This document shows positions 8,458-17,543 of a DNA stretch of 64,000 bases, one piece after another. Every line of letters begins with the position of its first letter. The first letter of the stretch is position 1. Location: NCBI GenBank assembly GCA_023422835.1, contig JAFAGI010000012.1:186001-250000 (forward strand). Reading direction: 5' to 3'. Source of the DNA: Bacteroidota bacterium (GTDB taxonomy: Bacteria; Bacteroidota; Bacteroidia; Chitinophagales; Chitinophagaceae). The position numbers were made by a program, and so were the translations under genes. The notes under the pieces are model-generated. The model saw only the letters and a program-made list of their open reading frames with translations. It ran no database searches and was not told the DNA's origin.

Positions 8458-9312
8458 TCAGATAACCATTTTTTCAATTGGTAAAACCAATACATCTTCA
8501 GCGCCTGCATTTTTTAGCTCCTGAATGTTTTCCCAAAATTCGTTTTCACTCAATACCGTGTGCAAACTGCTCCAACCTTTGGCAGCCAACGGCAATACCG
8601 TAGGGCTTTTCATACCGGGCAGCACTTTTATAATGGCTTCCAGCTTATCGTTGGGCACATTCATCAGCACATATTTTTTATTCTTTGCTTTTCTTACAGT
8701 CTGGATGCGGAACAATAACTTTTCTAACAATGCTTCTTTTTCCGTATTCAGATGGCGTGAGCGGATAAGCGCGCACTCCGATTGCAAAATAATCTCCGCT
8801 TCTTTCAGTCCGTTCATAAACAAGGTGGAACCCGAACTTACCAGGTCGCATATTACATCCGTAAGGCCTATACCCGGTGCTATTTCCACGCTTCCGCTGA
8901 TGGTATGTATCTCGGCATCTATTTTATTGTTTGCCAGGTAACCCTGTACAATGTGCGGATAGCTGGTGGCTATTCTTTTACCCTGCAGCGACTGTACCCC
9001 TTCGTATTTATCAGACTTTTTGATTGCTATGGAAAGCCTGCATTTGCCAAAGCCGAGCAGATCCACGACATCTACATCCTTTCCCGCTTCGTAGATCACA
9101 TTCTCGCCAACAAAACCAATGTCTGCAACACCATCTTCCACGTATTGAGGAATATCGTCATCGCGCAAAAAATATACTTCCATCGGGAAATTGGTTGCCA
9201 GCGCTTTTAGCTGGTCTTTGATATTGTTACTGACCTCAATACCGCACTCTTTGATCAGCTTCATTGACTCCTCATAAAGCCTGCCGGATTTTTGAATGGC
9301 TAATTTCAGCAT
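8458..9312 (-). CDS. hisG: ATP phosphoribosyltransferase, long form
   Basis: HisG condenses ATP with PRPP, the first and feedback-regulated step of histidine synthesis. At 284 aa this is the long form (HisG-L): a periplasmic-binding-like catalytic core (about 1-210) plus a C-terminal ACT-like regulatory domain (about 212-284), which does not need HisZ. Motifs include LKLAIQKSGRLYEES at the N-terminus, VADIGFVGENV near 80, KRIATSYPHIVQGYL near 118 and the PRPP-binding region EIAPGIGLTDVICDLVSSG near 147-165. It is the first gene of the operon and follows a leader attenuator at 9335-9453. Confidence 0.95.
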   Translation of the reverse strand: MLKLAIQKSGRLYEESMKLIKECGIEVSNNIKDQLKALATNFPMEVYFLRDDDIPQYVEDGVADIGFVGENVIYEAGKDVDVVDLLGFGKCRLSIAIKKSDKYEGVQSLQGKRIATSYPHIVQGYLANNKIDAEIHTISGSVEIAPGIGLTDVICDLVSSGSTLFMNGLKEAEIILQSECALIRSRHLNTEKEALLEKLLFRIQTVRKAKNKKYVLMNVPNDKLEAIIKVLPGMKSPTVLPLAAKGWSSLHTVLSENEFWENIQELKNAGAEDVLVLPIEKMVI

Positions 9313-9334
9313 AAATAATTTATTGTTTAGCTTA

Positions 9335-9366
9335 ATAAAAAAGGCCTACCTCTTACGGTAAACCTT
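9335..9366 (-). terminator. his operon attenuator terminator
   Basis: On the minus strand AAGGTTTACC (9357-9366) pairs over 10 bp (two G-T pairs) with GGTAGGCCTT (9341-9350) around a 6-nt loop and is followed by a T-run. It lies between the His-rich leader peptide and hisG, so transcription must read through it to reach the operon. Its 5' arm overlaps a competing antiterminator arm at 9356-9361. Confidence 0.8.
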
Positions 9367-9368
9367 TC

Positions 9369-9405
9369 AAATGTTTTTTGCATACACAAACATTTCAGCT
9401 TACCG
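9369..9405 (-). promoter_or_regulatory. Predicted his antiterminator structure
   Basis: On the minus strand AAATGTTT (9388-9395) is perfectly complementary to AAACATTT (9369-9376). CGGTAA (9400-9405, the last sense codon and stop of the leader peptide) is perfectly complementary to TTACCG (9356-9361, part of the terminator's 5' arm and loop). The two helices can stack as one antiterminator. In addition TGTGTATG (9381-9388) is complementary to CATACACA (9431-9438) within the His codons, which gives a third alternative pairing. This is the usual three-way switch of ribosome-dependent attenuators. The pairings are read from the sequence; the switching is inferred. Confidence 0.65.
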
Positions 9406-9453
9406 CTCGGATAAGATATGATTATGGTTATGTGTATGATTTTGTATTTTCAC
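9400..9453 (-). CDS. hisL: his leader peptide (attenuator)
   Basis: A 17-codon ORF starting with GTG at 9451-9453 encodes MKIQNHTHNHNHILSER and stops with TAA at 9400-9402. Four of seven consecutive codons are His (CAT), alternating with Thr/Asn codons. That is what a leader peptide that senses charged tRNA-His should look like. It lies 88 bp upstream of the hisG start and just before the terminator hairpin. An in-frame TAA seven codons before the GTG fixes the start within a narrow range. A ribosome stalled on the CAT codons would leave CGGTAA free for the antiterminator; a ribosome reaching the stop would cover it. Not experimentally known here. Confidence 0.75.
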   Translation of the reverse strand: MKIQNHTHNHNHILSER

Positions 9454-9583
9454 AGAATAAAATTAGACATTTTGTTTTAAGAAAAAAAATTATTGTGAGA
9501 AATTGCCGCATACAAAATAATAAAAACCGCCATATTGTACTAATTTTAAAGCCCTTAAGAAAAAGACAATCCCCAAATAAACC

Positions 9584-11518
9584 TTGAAGAGTATTTTCAA
9601 ATATGGCCTTGTTTTATTTTTTTGCATGTGCTTTGCCGGCAACCTGAATGCCCAAAGTGTACTTGATACCTTAAAACTCGATGCTAATCCGGGGATAGTT
9701 GTTTACGCAATAGACACCAACCATATCAGGCAGCTCACGCTTTCGCCACTCCGCAGAAGGCTGAATGCGCTGGTAAAAAACATGAAATCTGAAAAGATCA
9801 TAGAATATGTAAACGAGCGGGATATACTCAATGAAAGAATTGCTACCTATTTTATGCCGTACGAAGGAAAGATCATCCGGAATATTATCTACCGCCAGTT
9901 TGACTTCAACGTTGACTTCAGCGATACAACCCGCAGGATAGATTATTTCGGTACCAAAATATTATCTGCCCTGCACACCACCTCCCGGGAATGGGTGATC
10001 AGGCAAAACATGTTTGTAAAAGAGAATGAGGTTTTAAACCCGTTTGTAGTGGCAGACAATGAACGCTACCTGAGAAACCTGCAATTTATACGAGATGCCA
10101 GGATCATTGTAGATATGCAAAATCCAGAAAGCGATTCACTGGACCTGTTTGTAATTACCAAAGACCTTTTTGGGTTGAACATTGAAGCAAAGGAAGTAAC
10201 TGACAAAAGGCAACACGTGACGGTAGGCGAAAGTAATCTTTATGGCACCGGCCAGGCCATCTCCATTACAGCTTTGCACGATATTGAGCGTAAACCTAAA
10301 GTTGGGGCAAATGTGCAATACACGATCAATAATCTGTTGGGCAGTTTTCTCAGCGCCACCATAAACGCAGGCAATATTCATAAGAACAGGTATGACGAAA
10401 CTTACAATCTCACTGATTACAGCCTCCGGCTGGAACGGCCTTTGTTCTCACAATACAGCAATTATATCGGCGATATCACTATTGGCAAACAGCGCACATA
10501 CAATACTTATCCTGATTACTATAACAAACCTGACCGGCCCGAAGAAGTGTACATTGGCTATAGCCAGAACTACATTGATGCGGCTCTGGGCTACAATATA
10601 AACGCCAAAAAATACATCCTGGATAACAAGATGCCGGACCGCAACGTGATCATGATGCGGTATATGAATAATCATTTTGTTGATCCTCCCGACTTGCAAG
10701 GCAGGTTCAGCGACAGCCTTTCAGACCGGTCTGCACTGTTGCTGCAATACACTTACTTTAAACAATATTTCTACAAGGCCAGCTATATCCTTGGTTTTGG
10801 AGCTACTGAAGATATGCCTTACGGTATAAATGCGAGCATCACGGCAGGCTATCAGCGTCAGTTGCATATCAAACGCCCATATGTAGGCGTGGATATCAAC
10901 AACTACACCTTTACGCGCAGATCCGATATGTTGCAATATTTTCTGCGCGCCGGCAGTTATTACGACCGTGAGAGATTTTTCCAGGATCTAAACTTCATCG
11001 GGGGCATATCTGTTTACAGCAGGCTTTTTCATGTTAACCATATCAAATACAGGCAGAAAATACAGGCAAGCTATGCCCAGCAGGTAAATCCGCATACTTC
11101 TGAGCCATTGCGTATCAACAACCTGTTTGGTTTGAATTATTTTCGTGAAGATTCAGTAATGGGCGAGAAAAGGCTGTCTTTGCGCGGGGAATCCATATTT
11201 TTTATGCCGGGGAAAGTTATGGGTTTTGCGTTTGCGCCCTTCCTAACTTTTGATGCTGCCGTGATGGACCTGAGCAGGCATACCATCTGGCACGATCATT
11301 TGTACTATGCCATCGGCGGAGGCGTGCGCACCAGGAACGAGAACCTGCAATTCGGAACTATAGAACTGCGGCTGAATTATTTCCCCAAAAAAATTGCCCG
11401 GGAAAACCAGATTAAAATAATGCTGATCACGAACCTGCGCTTCAGGTACAACTCTAATTATGTGAGCAGGCCAAGGTTTGTAGAATACAACAGCGATATT
11501 TACAACAACATTTACTAG
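9584..11518 (+). CDS. BamA/Omp85-like outer membrane protein
   Basis: This 644-aa protein has a signal peptide (basic start, hydrophobic core, cleavage near NLNAQ, residue 24). A periplasmic part of about 180 residues includes a POTRA-like segment (GKIIRNIIYRQFDFNV, around 106-121). The rest is a C-terminal beta-barrel with many alternating aromatic/polar strands. It ends in a tyrosine-rich strand rather than the classical C-terminal Phe. It resembles the outer membrane assembly/surface-antigen proteins common in Bacteroidota, but the short periplasmic part argues against BamA itself. The start codon is TTG (9584-9586), preceding the natural signal sequence MKSIFKYG. recO follows after 18 bp. 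Confidence 0.65.
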   Translation: MKSIFKYGLVLFFCMCFAGNLNAQSVLDTLKLDANPGIVVYAIDTNHIRQLTLSPLRRRLNALVKNMKSEKIIEYVNERDILNERIATYFMPYEGKIIRNIIYRQFDFNVDFSDTTRRIDYFGTKILSALHTTSREWVIRQNMFVKENEVLNPFVVADNERYLRNLQFIRDARIIVDMQNPESDSLDLFVITKDLFGLNIEAKEVTDKRQHVTVGESNLYGTGQAISITALHDIERKPKVGANVQYTINNLLGSFLSATINAGNIHKNRYDETYNLTDYSLRLERPLFSQYSNYIGDITIGKQRTYNTYPDYYNKPDRPEEVYIGYSQNYIDAALGYNINAKKYILDNKMPDRNVIMMRYMNNHFVDPPDLQGRFSDSLSDRSALLLQYTYFKQYFYKASYILGFGATEDMPYGINASITAGYQRQLHIKRPYVGVDINNYTFTRRSDMLQYFLRAGSYYDRERFFQDLNFIGGISVYSRLFHVNHIKYRQKIQASYAQQVNPHTSEPLRINNLFGLNYFREDSVMGEKRLSLRGESIFFMPGKVMGFAFAPFLTFDAAVMDLSRHTIWHDHLYYAIGGGVRTRNENLQFGTIELRLNYFPKKIARENQIKIMLITNLRFRYNSNYVSRPRFVEYNSDIYNNIY

Positions 11519-11536
11519 TATTGCCTACAATATATT

Positions 11537-12271
11537 ATGACACACAAAACAAAAGGAATTGTATTGAAATACATCTTCTACGGCGATACCAGCCTGATTG
11601 TGACCGTGTATACAGAACTGTTCGGCATACAGAAATATATTGTAAAAGGTGTAAGAAAAAACTCCAAAACAGGCAACAACCGCATTTCTTTTTTCCAGCC
11701 CGGCGCCATACTGGATATGGAAGTTTATAAAAACGATTTTAAGCAGTTACAATTTATCAGGGAGTACAAATGGGGCTACCGGTATGAAAACCTTTATTTT
11801 GATGTGATTAAAAATGCAATTGCTACCTATATGGTAGAGTTGTTTTTAAATGCGGTAAATGAAACCGAAGACAACGAAGAGTTATTTTACTTTTTGGAAA
11901 ATTACCTGATCAACACAGATAGATCGGGCAATAAATACTCCGCAAACGTGCCGCTTTTCTTTTCACTGGAATTGGCGAAATTAATCGGCTTTCAGATCAA
12001 TAAAACTTTCACTTCAGAAGCGCATATACTGGACCTGTATGCAGGAGAATTTACAGATGTTATACCTTCCCACTCCTACTACATCGAAGGAAATACGGCG
12101 GAGATCACCGCGTACATCAACAACAACCCGCAAGATGCTTTTACAGGTAACCTGCTTATAAACCGTAAAATACGCCAGGAGCTTTTGAACTCTTATCAAA
12201 TTTATTTTACTTTGCACATTGAAAATTTTACAAGGCTTAAGAGCTTACCAATTTTGCAAACTGTAATTTAA
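11537..12271 (+). CDS. recO: DNA repair protein RecO
   Basis: RecO works with RecF and RecR to load RecA on SSB-coated single-stranded DNA. The 244-aa length is normal. The N-terminal OB-fold carries the usual opening, KTKGIVLKYIFYGDTSLIVTVYTE, followed by GIQKYIVKGVRK; both are typical for Bacteroidota RecO. The C-terminal helical part (residues 80-240) lacks the four-cysteine zinc site found in some other phyla. The gene is 18 bp after the outer membrane protein gene and 7 bp before the DUF3078 gene, so the three may be cotranscribed. Confidence 0.9.
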   Translation: MTHKTKGIVLKYIFYGDTSLIVTVYTELFGIQKYIVKGVRKNSKTGNNRISFFQPGAILDMEVYKNDFKQLQFIREYKWGYRYENLYFDVIKNAIATYMVELFLNAVNETEDNEELFYFLENYLINTDRSGNKYSANVPLFFSLELAKLIGFQINKTFTSEAHILDLYAGEFTDVIPSHSYYIEGNTAEITAYINNNPQDAFTGNLLINRKIRQELLNSYQIYFTLHIENFTRLKSLPILQTVI

Positions 12272-12278
12272 AATTGTC

Positions 12279-13406
12279 ATGATGAAATTTAGTTTTGTTT
12301 TCCTGATGCTGTTCTTAACCATCCAATCAGTTACTGCCCAACACGATACCGCAAGAAACTTCAATCTACAGAAGGCTGCTGTTCCGCCTGATAATACTAC
12401 CGATACAATCAGGCTCGTGGATACACTTGCACCAGCAAGCATACCTGCTGCTACAGGCAATGTAGCTGAGAATGCCAGCAAAGCTAATACATCTACAGTT
12501 GATGCCATGATTAATACAGACAATGGCAGAAAAAAAACCAAAGAAGCGCTGAGCGGCCTGGTTAACGGCAAATTCCGTAAAGACACCACAAAACTATGGA
12601 ATGCAGGCGGCTCTTTCTCCATCAACGCTTCCCAAACAACGCTTGACAACTGGTCTGGCGGTGGCACCAACTCTTTTTCGGCAGTTTCCAGCCTGAATTT
12701 ATACGCAGACTACCTGAACAAAAAAACCAGCTGGAACAATACCTTAAATATACAATACGGCTACCTGAATGCCAGTTCCAACAAGATTGGCGGCAGGAAA
12801 AATGTAGACTTGGTAGACTTTATTTCTATGTACGGGCACCAGTTCTCTCCCAAATTCGACTTCTCTAACCTGGGCAGGATCAGGACACAGATATCCAAAA
12901 GCTACGTGTATGAAAAGAATAAAGAAACCGAGCAGGATGAAAGAAAAGGTTATACATCCAGGTTTTTTGCACCCGCGTATGTAACACTTGCACCGGGTAT
13001 CAACTACAGGCCCGTTAAAGGCTTAAGCATATTTGTTTCGCCCATAGCTGTCAGGGGTGTTTTTGTAATGGACGATTCTCTGTCAAAAGCAGGCGCTTTC
13101 GGCGTTGACCCCGGTGAAATGTTTAAATTCCAGTTTGGTGCTTATGCAAACCTTACGGCCAAATTCAACATTACCAAGAACATTTTTTATGCTTCTAACC
13201 TGGAGCTGTACAGCAACTATCTCTACAACCCCGAGAATGTTTACGTGTTCATGACCAATACGCTTACGGCAAAGATCACCAAGGTGATAGCACTGAACGT
13301 GAATTACAACCTTGCCTATGATGACCTCTACAGGCCTATACAGGACAGAGGGCCTAAATTGCAGACCCAGGCCATTTACGGCCTTGGCTTAATGGTAAAC
13401 TTTTAA
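12279..13406 (+). CDS. DUF3078 outer membrane beta-barrel protein
   Basis: This 375-aa secreted protein has a signal peptide (cleavage near VTAQ, about residue 21). A Thr/Ala-rich linker to about residue 105 precedes a domain I recognise as DUF3078, common in Bacteroidota and of unknown function. The family landmark is WNAGGSFSINASQTTLDNWSGGG (about 107-129, given as a region), followed by strands rich in Asn/Tyr/Phe and a final LGLMVNF strand with a C-terminal Phe typical of outer membrane barrels. Its start is 7 bp after recO. Its stop overlaps the convergent mgsA stop by 4 bp. Confidence 0.8.
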   Translation: MMKFSFVFLMLFLTIQSVTAQHDTARNFNLQKAAVPPDNTTDTIRLVDTLAPASIPAATGNVAENASKANTSTVDAMINTDNGRKKTKEALSGLVNGKFRKDTTKLWNAGGSFSINASQTTLDNWSGGGTNSFSAVSSLNLYADYLNKKTSWNNTLNIQYGYLNASSNKIGGRKNVDLVDFISMYGHQFSPKFDFSNLGRIRTQISKSYVYEKNKETEQDERKGYTSRFFAPAYVTLAPGINYRPVKGLSIFVSPIAVRGVFVMDDSLSKAGAFGVDPGEMFKFQFGAYANLTAKFNITKNIFYASNLELYSNYLYNPENVYVFMTNTLTAKITKVIALNVNYNLAYDDLYRPIQDRGPKLQTQAIYGLGLMVNF

Positions 13407-13864
13407 TTGGCGATCTTACGGTTTAGATAAGCGCTATAGTCTGAAAGCTCAGCCTGGTACTCAGAATCCATGTACGCGGAACTGATGATAAAATCTGCTG
13501 TGGCAGGGCAACACGCCATAGGAATATTCCACACCACACCCAGGCGCAGCAATGCTTTTACATCACTGTCATGCGGCTGGGCTTCCATGGGATCCCAGAA
13601 AAAAATCACCAGGTCAATTTCTCCTGTAGCGATCATGGAGCCGAGTTGCTGATCGCCGCCCAGCGGGCCGCTCAGTACCTGCTTTACTTCTACGCCCAGC
13701 TCCCTGACCACCATCTTGCCGGTGGTACCTGTGGCTATCAGGTTGTGCTTTACAAGTATGTCCTTATTTTGCTTTACCCACACGATCAGGTCGTCTTTTT
13801 TATGATCGTGTGCTACAAGGGCTATTGATTTCTTCTTGTGAATGGTTCTGAATTTATTTTCCAT
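13403..13864 (-). CDS. mgsA: Methylglyoxal synthase
   Basis: MgsA converts dihydroxyacetone phosphate to methylglyoxal and phosphate, a bypass that relieves sugar-phosphate stress. This 153-aa protein has the conserved elements: ALVAHDHKKDDLIVWV near the N-terminus, the phosphate-binding ATGTTGKM, GPLGGDQQLGSMIA with the catalytic Asp, and FFWDPMEAQPHDSDVKALLR with further active-site Asp and His residues. Length matches the family. It starts 5 bp downstream of the stop of the gene at 13870 and is probably cotranscribed with it. Confidence 0.95.
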   Translation of the reverse strand: MENKFRTIHKKKSIALVAHDHKKDDLIVWVKQNKDILVKHNLIATGTTGKMVVRELGVEVKQVLSGPLGGDQQLGSMIATGEIDLVIFFWDPMEAQPHDSDVKALLRLGVVWNIPMACCPATADFIISSAYMDSEYQAELSDYSAYLNRKIAN

Positions 13865-13869
13865 AATAT

Positions 13870-15036
13870 TTATTTTTCTACCGGCGGATGTCTTTCAAAG
13901 GGATGTTTATTATCAAAAATATACCTGTATGTGATCAATTTACGCGTAACAACTGCATTTAAGCTTTTGTATACGCTCAGCATTCTCGGGTTCCAGTCGC
14001 CAGACCAGCCCATTTCATAGGTTTTATATAATTTTCTTTCTACAATGTAACGCGAGCCTTCATAGATCATGAAAGAGTCTACCCCCATTCCCTGGAAGCG
14101 CGGCACCACCCCGAAGGCTATGCCGATAAATTTATCGCAGGTTTTGTTCAGCTTCATCCATAGAAATTTTATTTTTTGCCAAAGGCCCATTTTGCCGTTA
14201 AAGTGTTTAAAGTACTGATTGATGTCGGGGATATTGATCCACATAGCTATGGGCTCATCGTTGTAGTAAGCAAACCATATTATTTTTTCATCAATCACCG
14301 GCTTCAGTTGATTAAACAGATTCAATACCTGCTCAGGCGATATTTCTTTTCCTTCATCGTGTTGCGACCATGCTTCGTTGTAGACCTTCGCAAACTCCTG
14401 TGCATGTTTTTCCAGATTATGTTTATTTATATGCCGTGCATTATACCCCTTTTTGGATTTTAGCCGTTTGTATCTTTCTACGAATTTATCTGAAAGCTCA
14501 TCATCAATATTCAAACCATAATAATATTGATTGTAATAATTCATAAATCCAAAATCTTCGAACAACCGTCGGTAATATGGCGGATTAAATGCTAAACCGT
14601 ATATAGGTTCATCAAAACCTTCCACCAGCAGCCCCCACCATTTGTCCCTGTCGCCAAAATTTACGGGGCCATCCATGGCATCAACCTGTTTGCTTTTCAA
14701 CCAGTATTTCGCAGCATCAAACAACATTCCTGCGGCAGCCTGGTCATTAATACAATCAAAAAAACCAACACAACCCACCGGATAGTCAGTGCCTTTATTC
14801 TTATAACGCGGGTATACATAAGCTGCAATCCTCCCGATATGCTTTCCATCTTTTACCAATATCCAGCGTATGGATTCGCCGCCATCTTTATAGAATTTAT
14901 TTTTAGTCTTATCAAAAACTTCCTTTACTTCTTTATCTAACGGGCGAATGTAGTTGGGGAAATCTTTATTGATTAGATAGCCCGTTTCTATGAATATATC
15001 TTCAAGCTGTGGTGTAGTGACTTCTATTAATTCCAT
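13870..15036 (-). CDS. Conserved protein with GNAT-like fold, 388 aa
   Basis: I recognise this as a conserved family found widely in Bacteroidota, often labelled GNAT-like or hypothetical, but I know no assigned function. The N-terminal half has an acetyltransferase-like strand pattern (IRWILVKDGKHIGRIAAYVYPRY) with the family signature GPVNFGDRDKWWGLLVEGF around 120-138. The C-terminal half has a second GNAT-like unit, with GIAFGVVPRFQGMGVDSFMI around 305-324 where the acetyl-CoA loop would be. This suggests two GNAT domains in tandem. There is no signal peptide. mgsA follows 5 bp downstream. Confidence 0.6.
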   Translation of the reverse strand: MELIEVTTPQLEDIFIETGYLINKDFPNYIRPLDKEVKEVFDKTKNKFYKDGGESIRWILVKDGKHIGRIAAYVYPRYKNKGTDYPVGCVGFFDCINDQAAAGMLFDAAKYWLKSKQVDAMDGPVNFGDRDKWWGLLVEGFDEPIYGLAFNPPYYRRLFEDFGFMNYYNQYYYGLNIDDELSDKFVERYKRLKSKKGYNARHINKHNLEKHAQEFAKVYNEAWSQHDEGKEISPEQVLNLFNQLKPVIDEKIIWFAYYNDEPIAMWINIPDINQYFKHFNGKMGLWQKIKFLWMKLNKTCDKFIGIAFGVVPRFQGMGVDSFMIYEGSRYIVERKLYKTYEMGWSGDWNPRMLSVYKSLNAVVTRKLITYRYIFDNKHPFERHPPVEK

Positions 15037-15310
15037 ATCCGTTGTTTCTGCGGTAAAAGTAAACGTTTATTACCCTACAATAAAATAAAACTGCTGCAAT
15101 TACACCTGCAAACATTTGTATTCGAAAATAGCAGAAATATCCAGCCATTCTTCGATCTCCGCGAAAAACTGTGCGCAGCTTTGCGGGAGACAAAAAAAAG
15201 TTTTCAGATTATTTCTTTGGAAAGCAAACCTGCAGGCTTTTTAATACCGCCATTGATGGTTATTTTTGCTTCAAATAAAAAAATAAATCATTTCAAACCT
15301 GGCAGACATA
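15037..15310. other. Divergent intergenic region before recG
   Basis: About 270 bp lie between two divergent start codons. AAAGC and GCTTT at about 15220-15240 can form a weak hairpin followed by T residues. I find no credible ORF or RNA gene. It should contain promoters for both flanking genes, but no clear pair of boxes stands out. Confidence 0.25.
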
Positions 15311-17404
15311 TTGGAAAGCCCTATCGAATACCTGAAGGGTGTAGGCCCTCTCCGGGGTGATACATTGCGTAAGGAGCTGGGCATCTTTACCTTCCGCGAT
15401 CTGCTGGAACATTATCCGCTGCGCTACATCGACAAAACCAAGGTATCTACAATATCGGAGATTGATTTTCAAACTGACTATATCCAGATAAAAGGCAGGT
15501 TTATTTTTTCTGACATTGTAGGAGAAAAACGTGCGAGGCGACTTGTGGCACGCTTCCGGGATAATACAGGCATCATTGAACTGGTATGGTTTCAGGGCAT
15601 TTCCAGGGTACAGAAGATCATTAACCTGGACGATGAATTCCTGGTATACGGCAAAGTCTCTTTCTTTAACGGGCAGGCACAAATATCACATCCTGAAATG
15701 GAAGCTGTAAAAGACTGGCAACAAACAGGCAAAAGCTACCTGGAACCCATTTACCCCACCACGGAAAAGCTGAAGGCTAAAAATATGAATGCGCGGCAGA
15801 TAGGCAAGCTCACCTACACAATGCTCAGCCTGCTACAGCAAAAAGACATACCGGAAAATATTCCTGAAAATATTTTACAGGAACTCAGGCTAATGCCGCG
15901 CTTTACCGCATTTGGCGCCATTCACTTCCCTAAAGATATGGATGAACAGAAAGCAGCGCTGAGAAGACTGAAGTTTGAGGAGTTCTTCCTGGCGCAGGTA
16001 CGCCTGAACATTACCAGGATAGGCAGAAGCCGCCATTCGCAGGGAATAAAATTTGATAAGGTTGGCAGTATCTTCAAAGAGTTTTACGAACACCACCTCC
16101 CTTTCTCGCTGACCAATGCACAAAAAAGAGTGTTGAAAGAAATACGCCAGGATACTTCACGCGGACACCAGATGAACCGCCTGCTACAGGGTGATGTGGG
16201 CAGCGGTAAAACAATCGTAGCGCTGCTGAGTATGCTCATTGCCGTAGACAACGGCTATCAGTGCTGCATGATGGCGCCAACAGAAATATTGGCCGCACAG
16301 CATTACAAAAGCCTGCAGGAATTGCTGAAAGATATGCCGGGCGTGAACATTGCATTGCTTACCGGCAGCATAAAAACCAGGCAGCGCAGGGATATCCTGG
16401 AAAAAACTGCTGAGGGCGAAATACAAATACTCACAGGCACGCATGCGCTTATTGAAGATAAGGTAGTGTTTAAAAATCTCGGACTTGCAATTGTAGACGA
16501 GCAGCACCGGTTTGGCGTGGCGCAGAGAGCGCGCCTGTGGAAAAAGAACAGCGTGCCGCCACACATCCTGGTGATGACTGCCACACCTATTCCCCGCACA
16601 CTGGCTATGACAGCTTACGGAGATCTCGATTACAGCGTAATGGATGAATTGCCACCTGGCAGGCAACCCATAACTACCGTGCACCGGTATGAAACACAGC
16701 GCATGCTGGTGATGGACTTCCTGCGTGAAGAAATACACAAAGGACGGCAGGTCTATATTATTTATCCACTGATTGAAGAAAGCGAAAAACTGGACTACGA
16801 AAACCTGATGAATGGCTACGAACTGGTAAAAACTTACTTCCCGGAAGATAAATACAGCATTAGCATGGTACATGGCAGGCAAACGCCTGAATTGAAAGAA
16901 ACAAACATGCAGCGGTTTGTAAACGGTGATACACAGATAATGGTTTCCACAACGGTGATAGAAGTGGGCGTAAATGTACCCAATGCCAGCGTGATGGTGA
17001 TTGAAAGCACCGAAAAATTCGGCCTCTCACAATTGCACCAGTTACGCGGCCGCGTGGGCAGGGGTTCGGAAAAAAGTTACTGTATACTGATGACCGGGAA
17101 GCAATTGGGCAAAGACGCACGTGAACGCATCAAGATCATGTGTGCTACAAATGACGGGTTTATGATAGCCGAAAAAGACCTGGAGCTGCGTGGCCCGGGC
17201 GATATAGAAGGAACCCGCCAGAGTGGTGAGCTGAATTTTAAACTGGTAAGCTTGGTAGCTGACAGAAATATACTCGAAGCTGCAAAAGAATACGCAGAAA
17301 AATTAATTTCCGAAGATGAAAACTTGGAAAAACCGAAAAATGCGCCTCTAAAAAATTACCTGCAGATGCGCCGAGGTAAAACAAATTGGAGCAAAATATC
17401 CTGA
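15311..17404 (+). CDS. recG: ATP-dependent DNA helicase RecG
   Basis: RecG regresses stalled replication forks and processes Holliday junctions. The 697-aa protein contains an N-terminal wedge/OB domain (about 60-160) and a superfamily 2 helicase core: Walker A GDVGSGKTIVALL near 296, MMAPTEILAAQHY, LTGTHALIEDKVVF, the DEQH box IVDEQHRFG near 396, TATPIPRTLAM, and the late motifs MVSTTVIEVGVNVPNA and QLRGRVGRG. The start is uncertain: TTG at 15311 gives MESPIEYLKGVGP, which begins at the conserved segment. A CTG four codons earlier would give LADILESPIEYLKG, also family-like. No ATG is available after the upstream in-frame stop. Confidence 0.95.
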   Translation: MESPIEYLKGVGPLRGDTLRKELGIFTFRDLLEHYPLRYIDKTKVSTISEIDFQTDYIQIKGRFIFSDIVGEKRARRLVARFRDNTGIIELVWFQGISRVQKIINLDDEFLVYGKVSFFNGQAQISHPEMEAVKDWQQTGKSYLEPIYPTTEKLKAKNMNARQIGKLTYTMLSLLQQKDIPENIPENILQELRLMPRFTAFGAIHFPKDMDEQKAALRRLKFEEFFLAQVRLNITRIGRSRHSQGIKFDKVGSIFKEFYEHHLPFSLTNAQKRVLKEIRQDTSRGHQMNRLLQGDVGSGKTIVALLSMLIAVDNGYQCCMMAPTEILAAQHYKSLQELLKDMPGVNIALLTGSIKTRQRRDILEKTAEGEIQILTGTHALIEDKVVFKNLGLAIVDEQHRFGVAQRARLWKKNSVPPHILVMTATPIPRTLAMTAYGDLDYSVMDELPPGRQPITTVHRYETQRMLVMDFLREEIHKGRQVYIIYPLIEESEKLDYENLMNGYELVKTYFPEDKYSISMVHGRQTPELKETNMQRFVNGDTQIMVSTTVIEVGVNVPNASVMVIESTEKFGLSQLHQLRGRVGRGSEKSYCILMTGKQLGKDARERIKIMCATNDGFMIAEKDLELRGPGDIEGTRQSGELNFKLVSLVADRNILEAAKEYAEKLISEDENLEKPKNAPLKNYLQMRRGKTNWSKIS

Positions 17405-17543
17405 CAGTGTTAAAAGAAGTTAACACTTACGCTTAACAATTATTTAAAATAAACTTAAAGTGGCAATAAAATACGAATATGCCAATACAGATACACTATA
17501 TTCGCTTCGCAATCGTACCCAGTAAACTTAAAAATACGGACTT

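Noticed and set aside
9378..9587. 69-codon plus-strand ORF opposite the his leader
   Set aside because: Its Tyr/Asp/Arg content mirrors the His-rich leader on the minus strand; the attenuator explains the sequence better.
15002..15193. 63-codon minus-strand ORF upstream of the double-GNAT gene
   Set aside because: It overlaps the start of the real gene in another frame and looks like random Arg/Tyr-rich translation.
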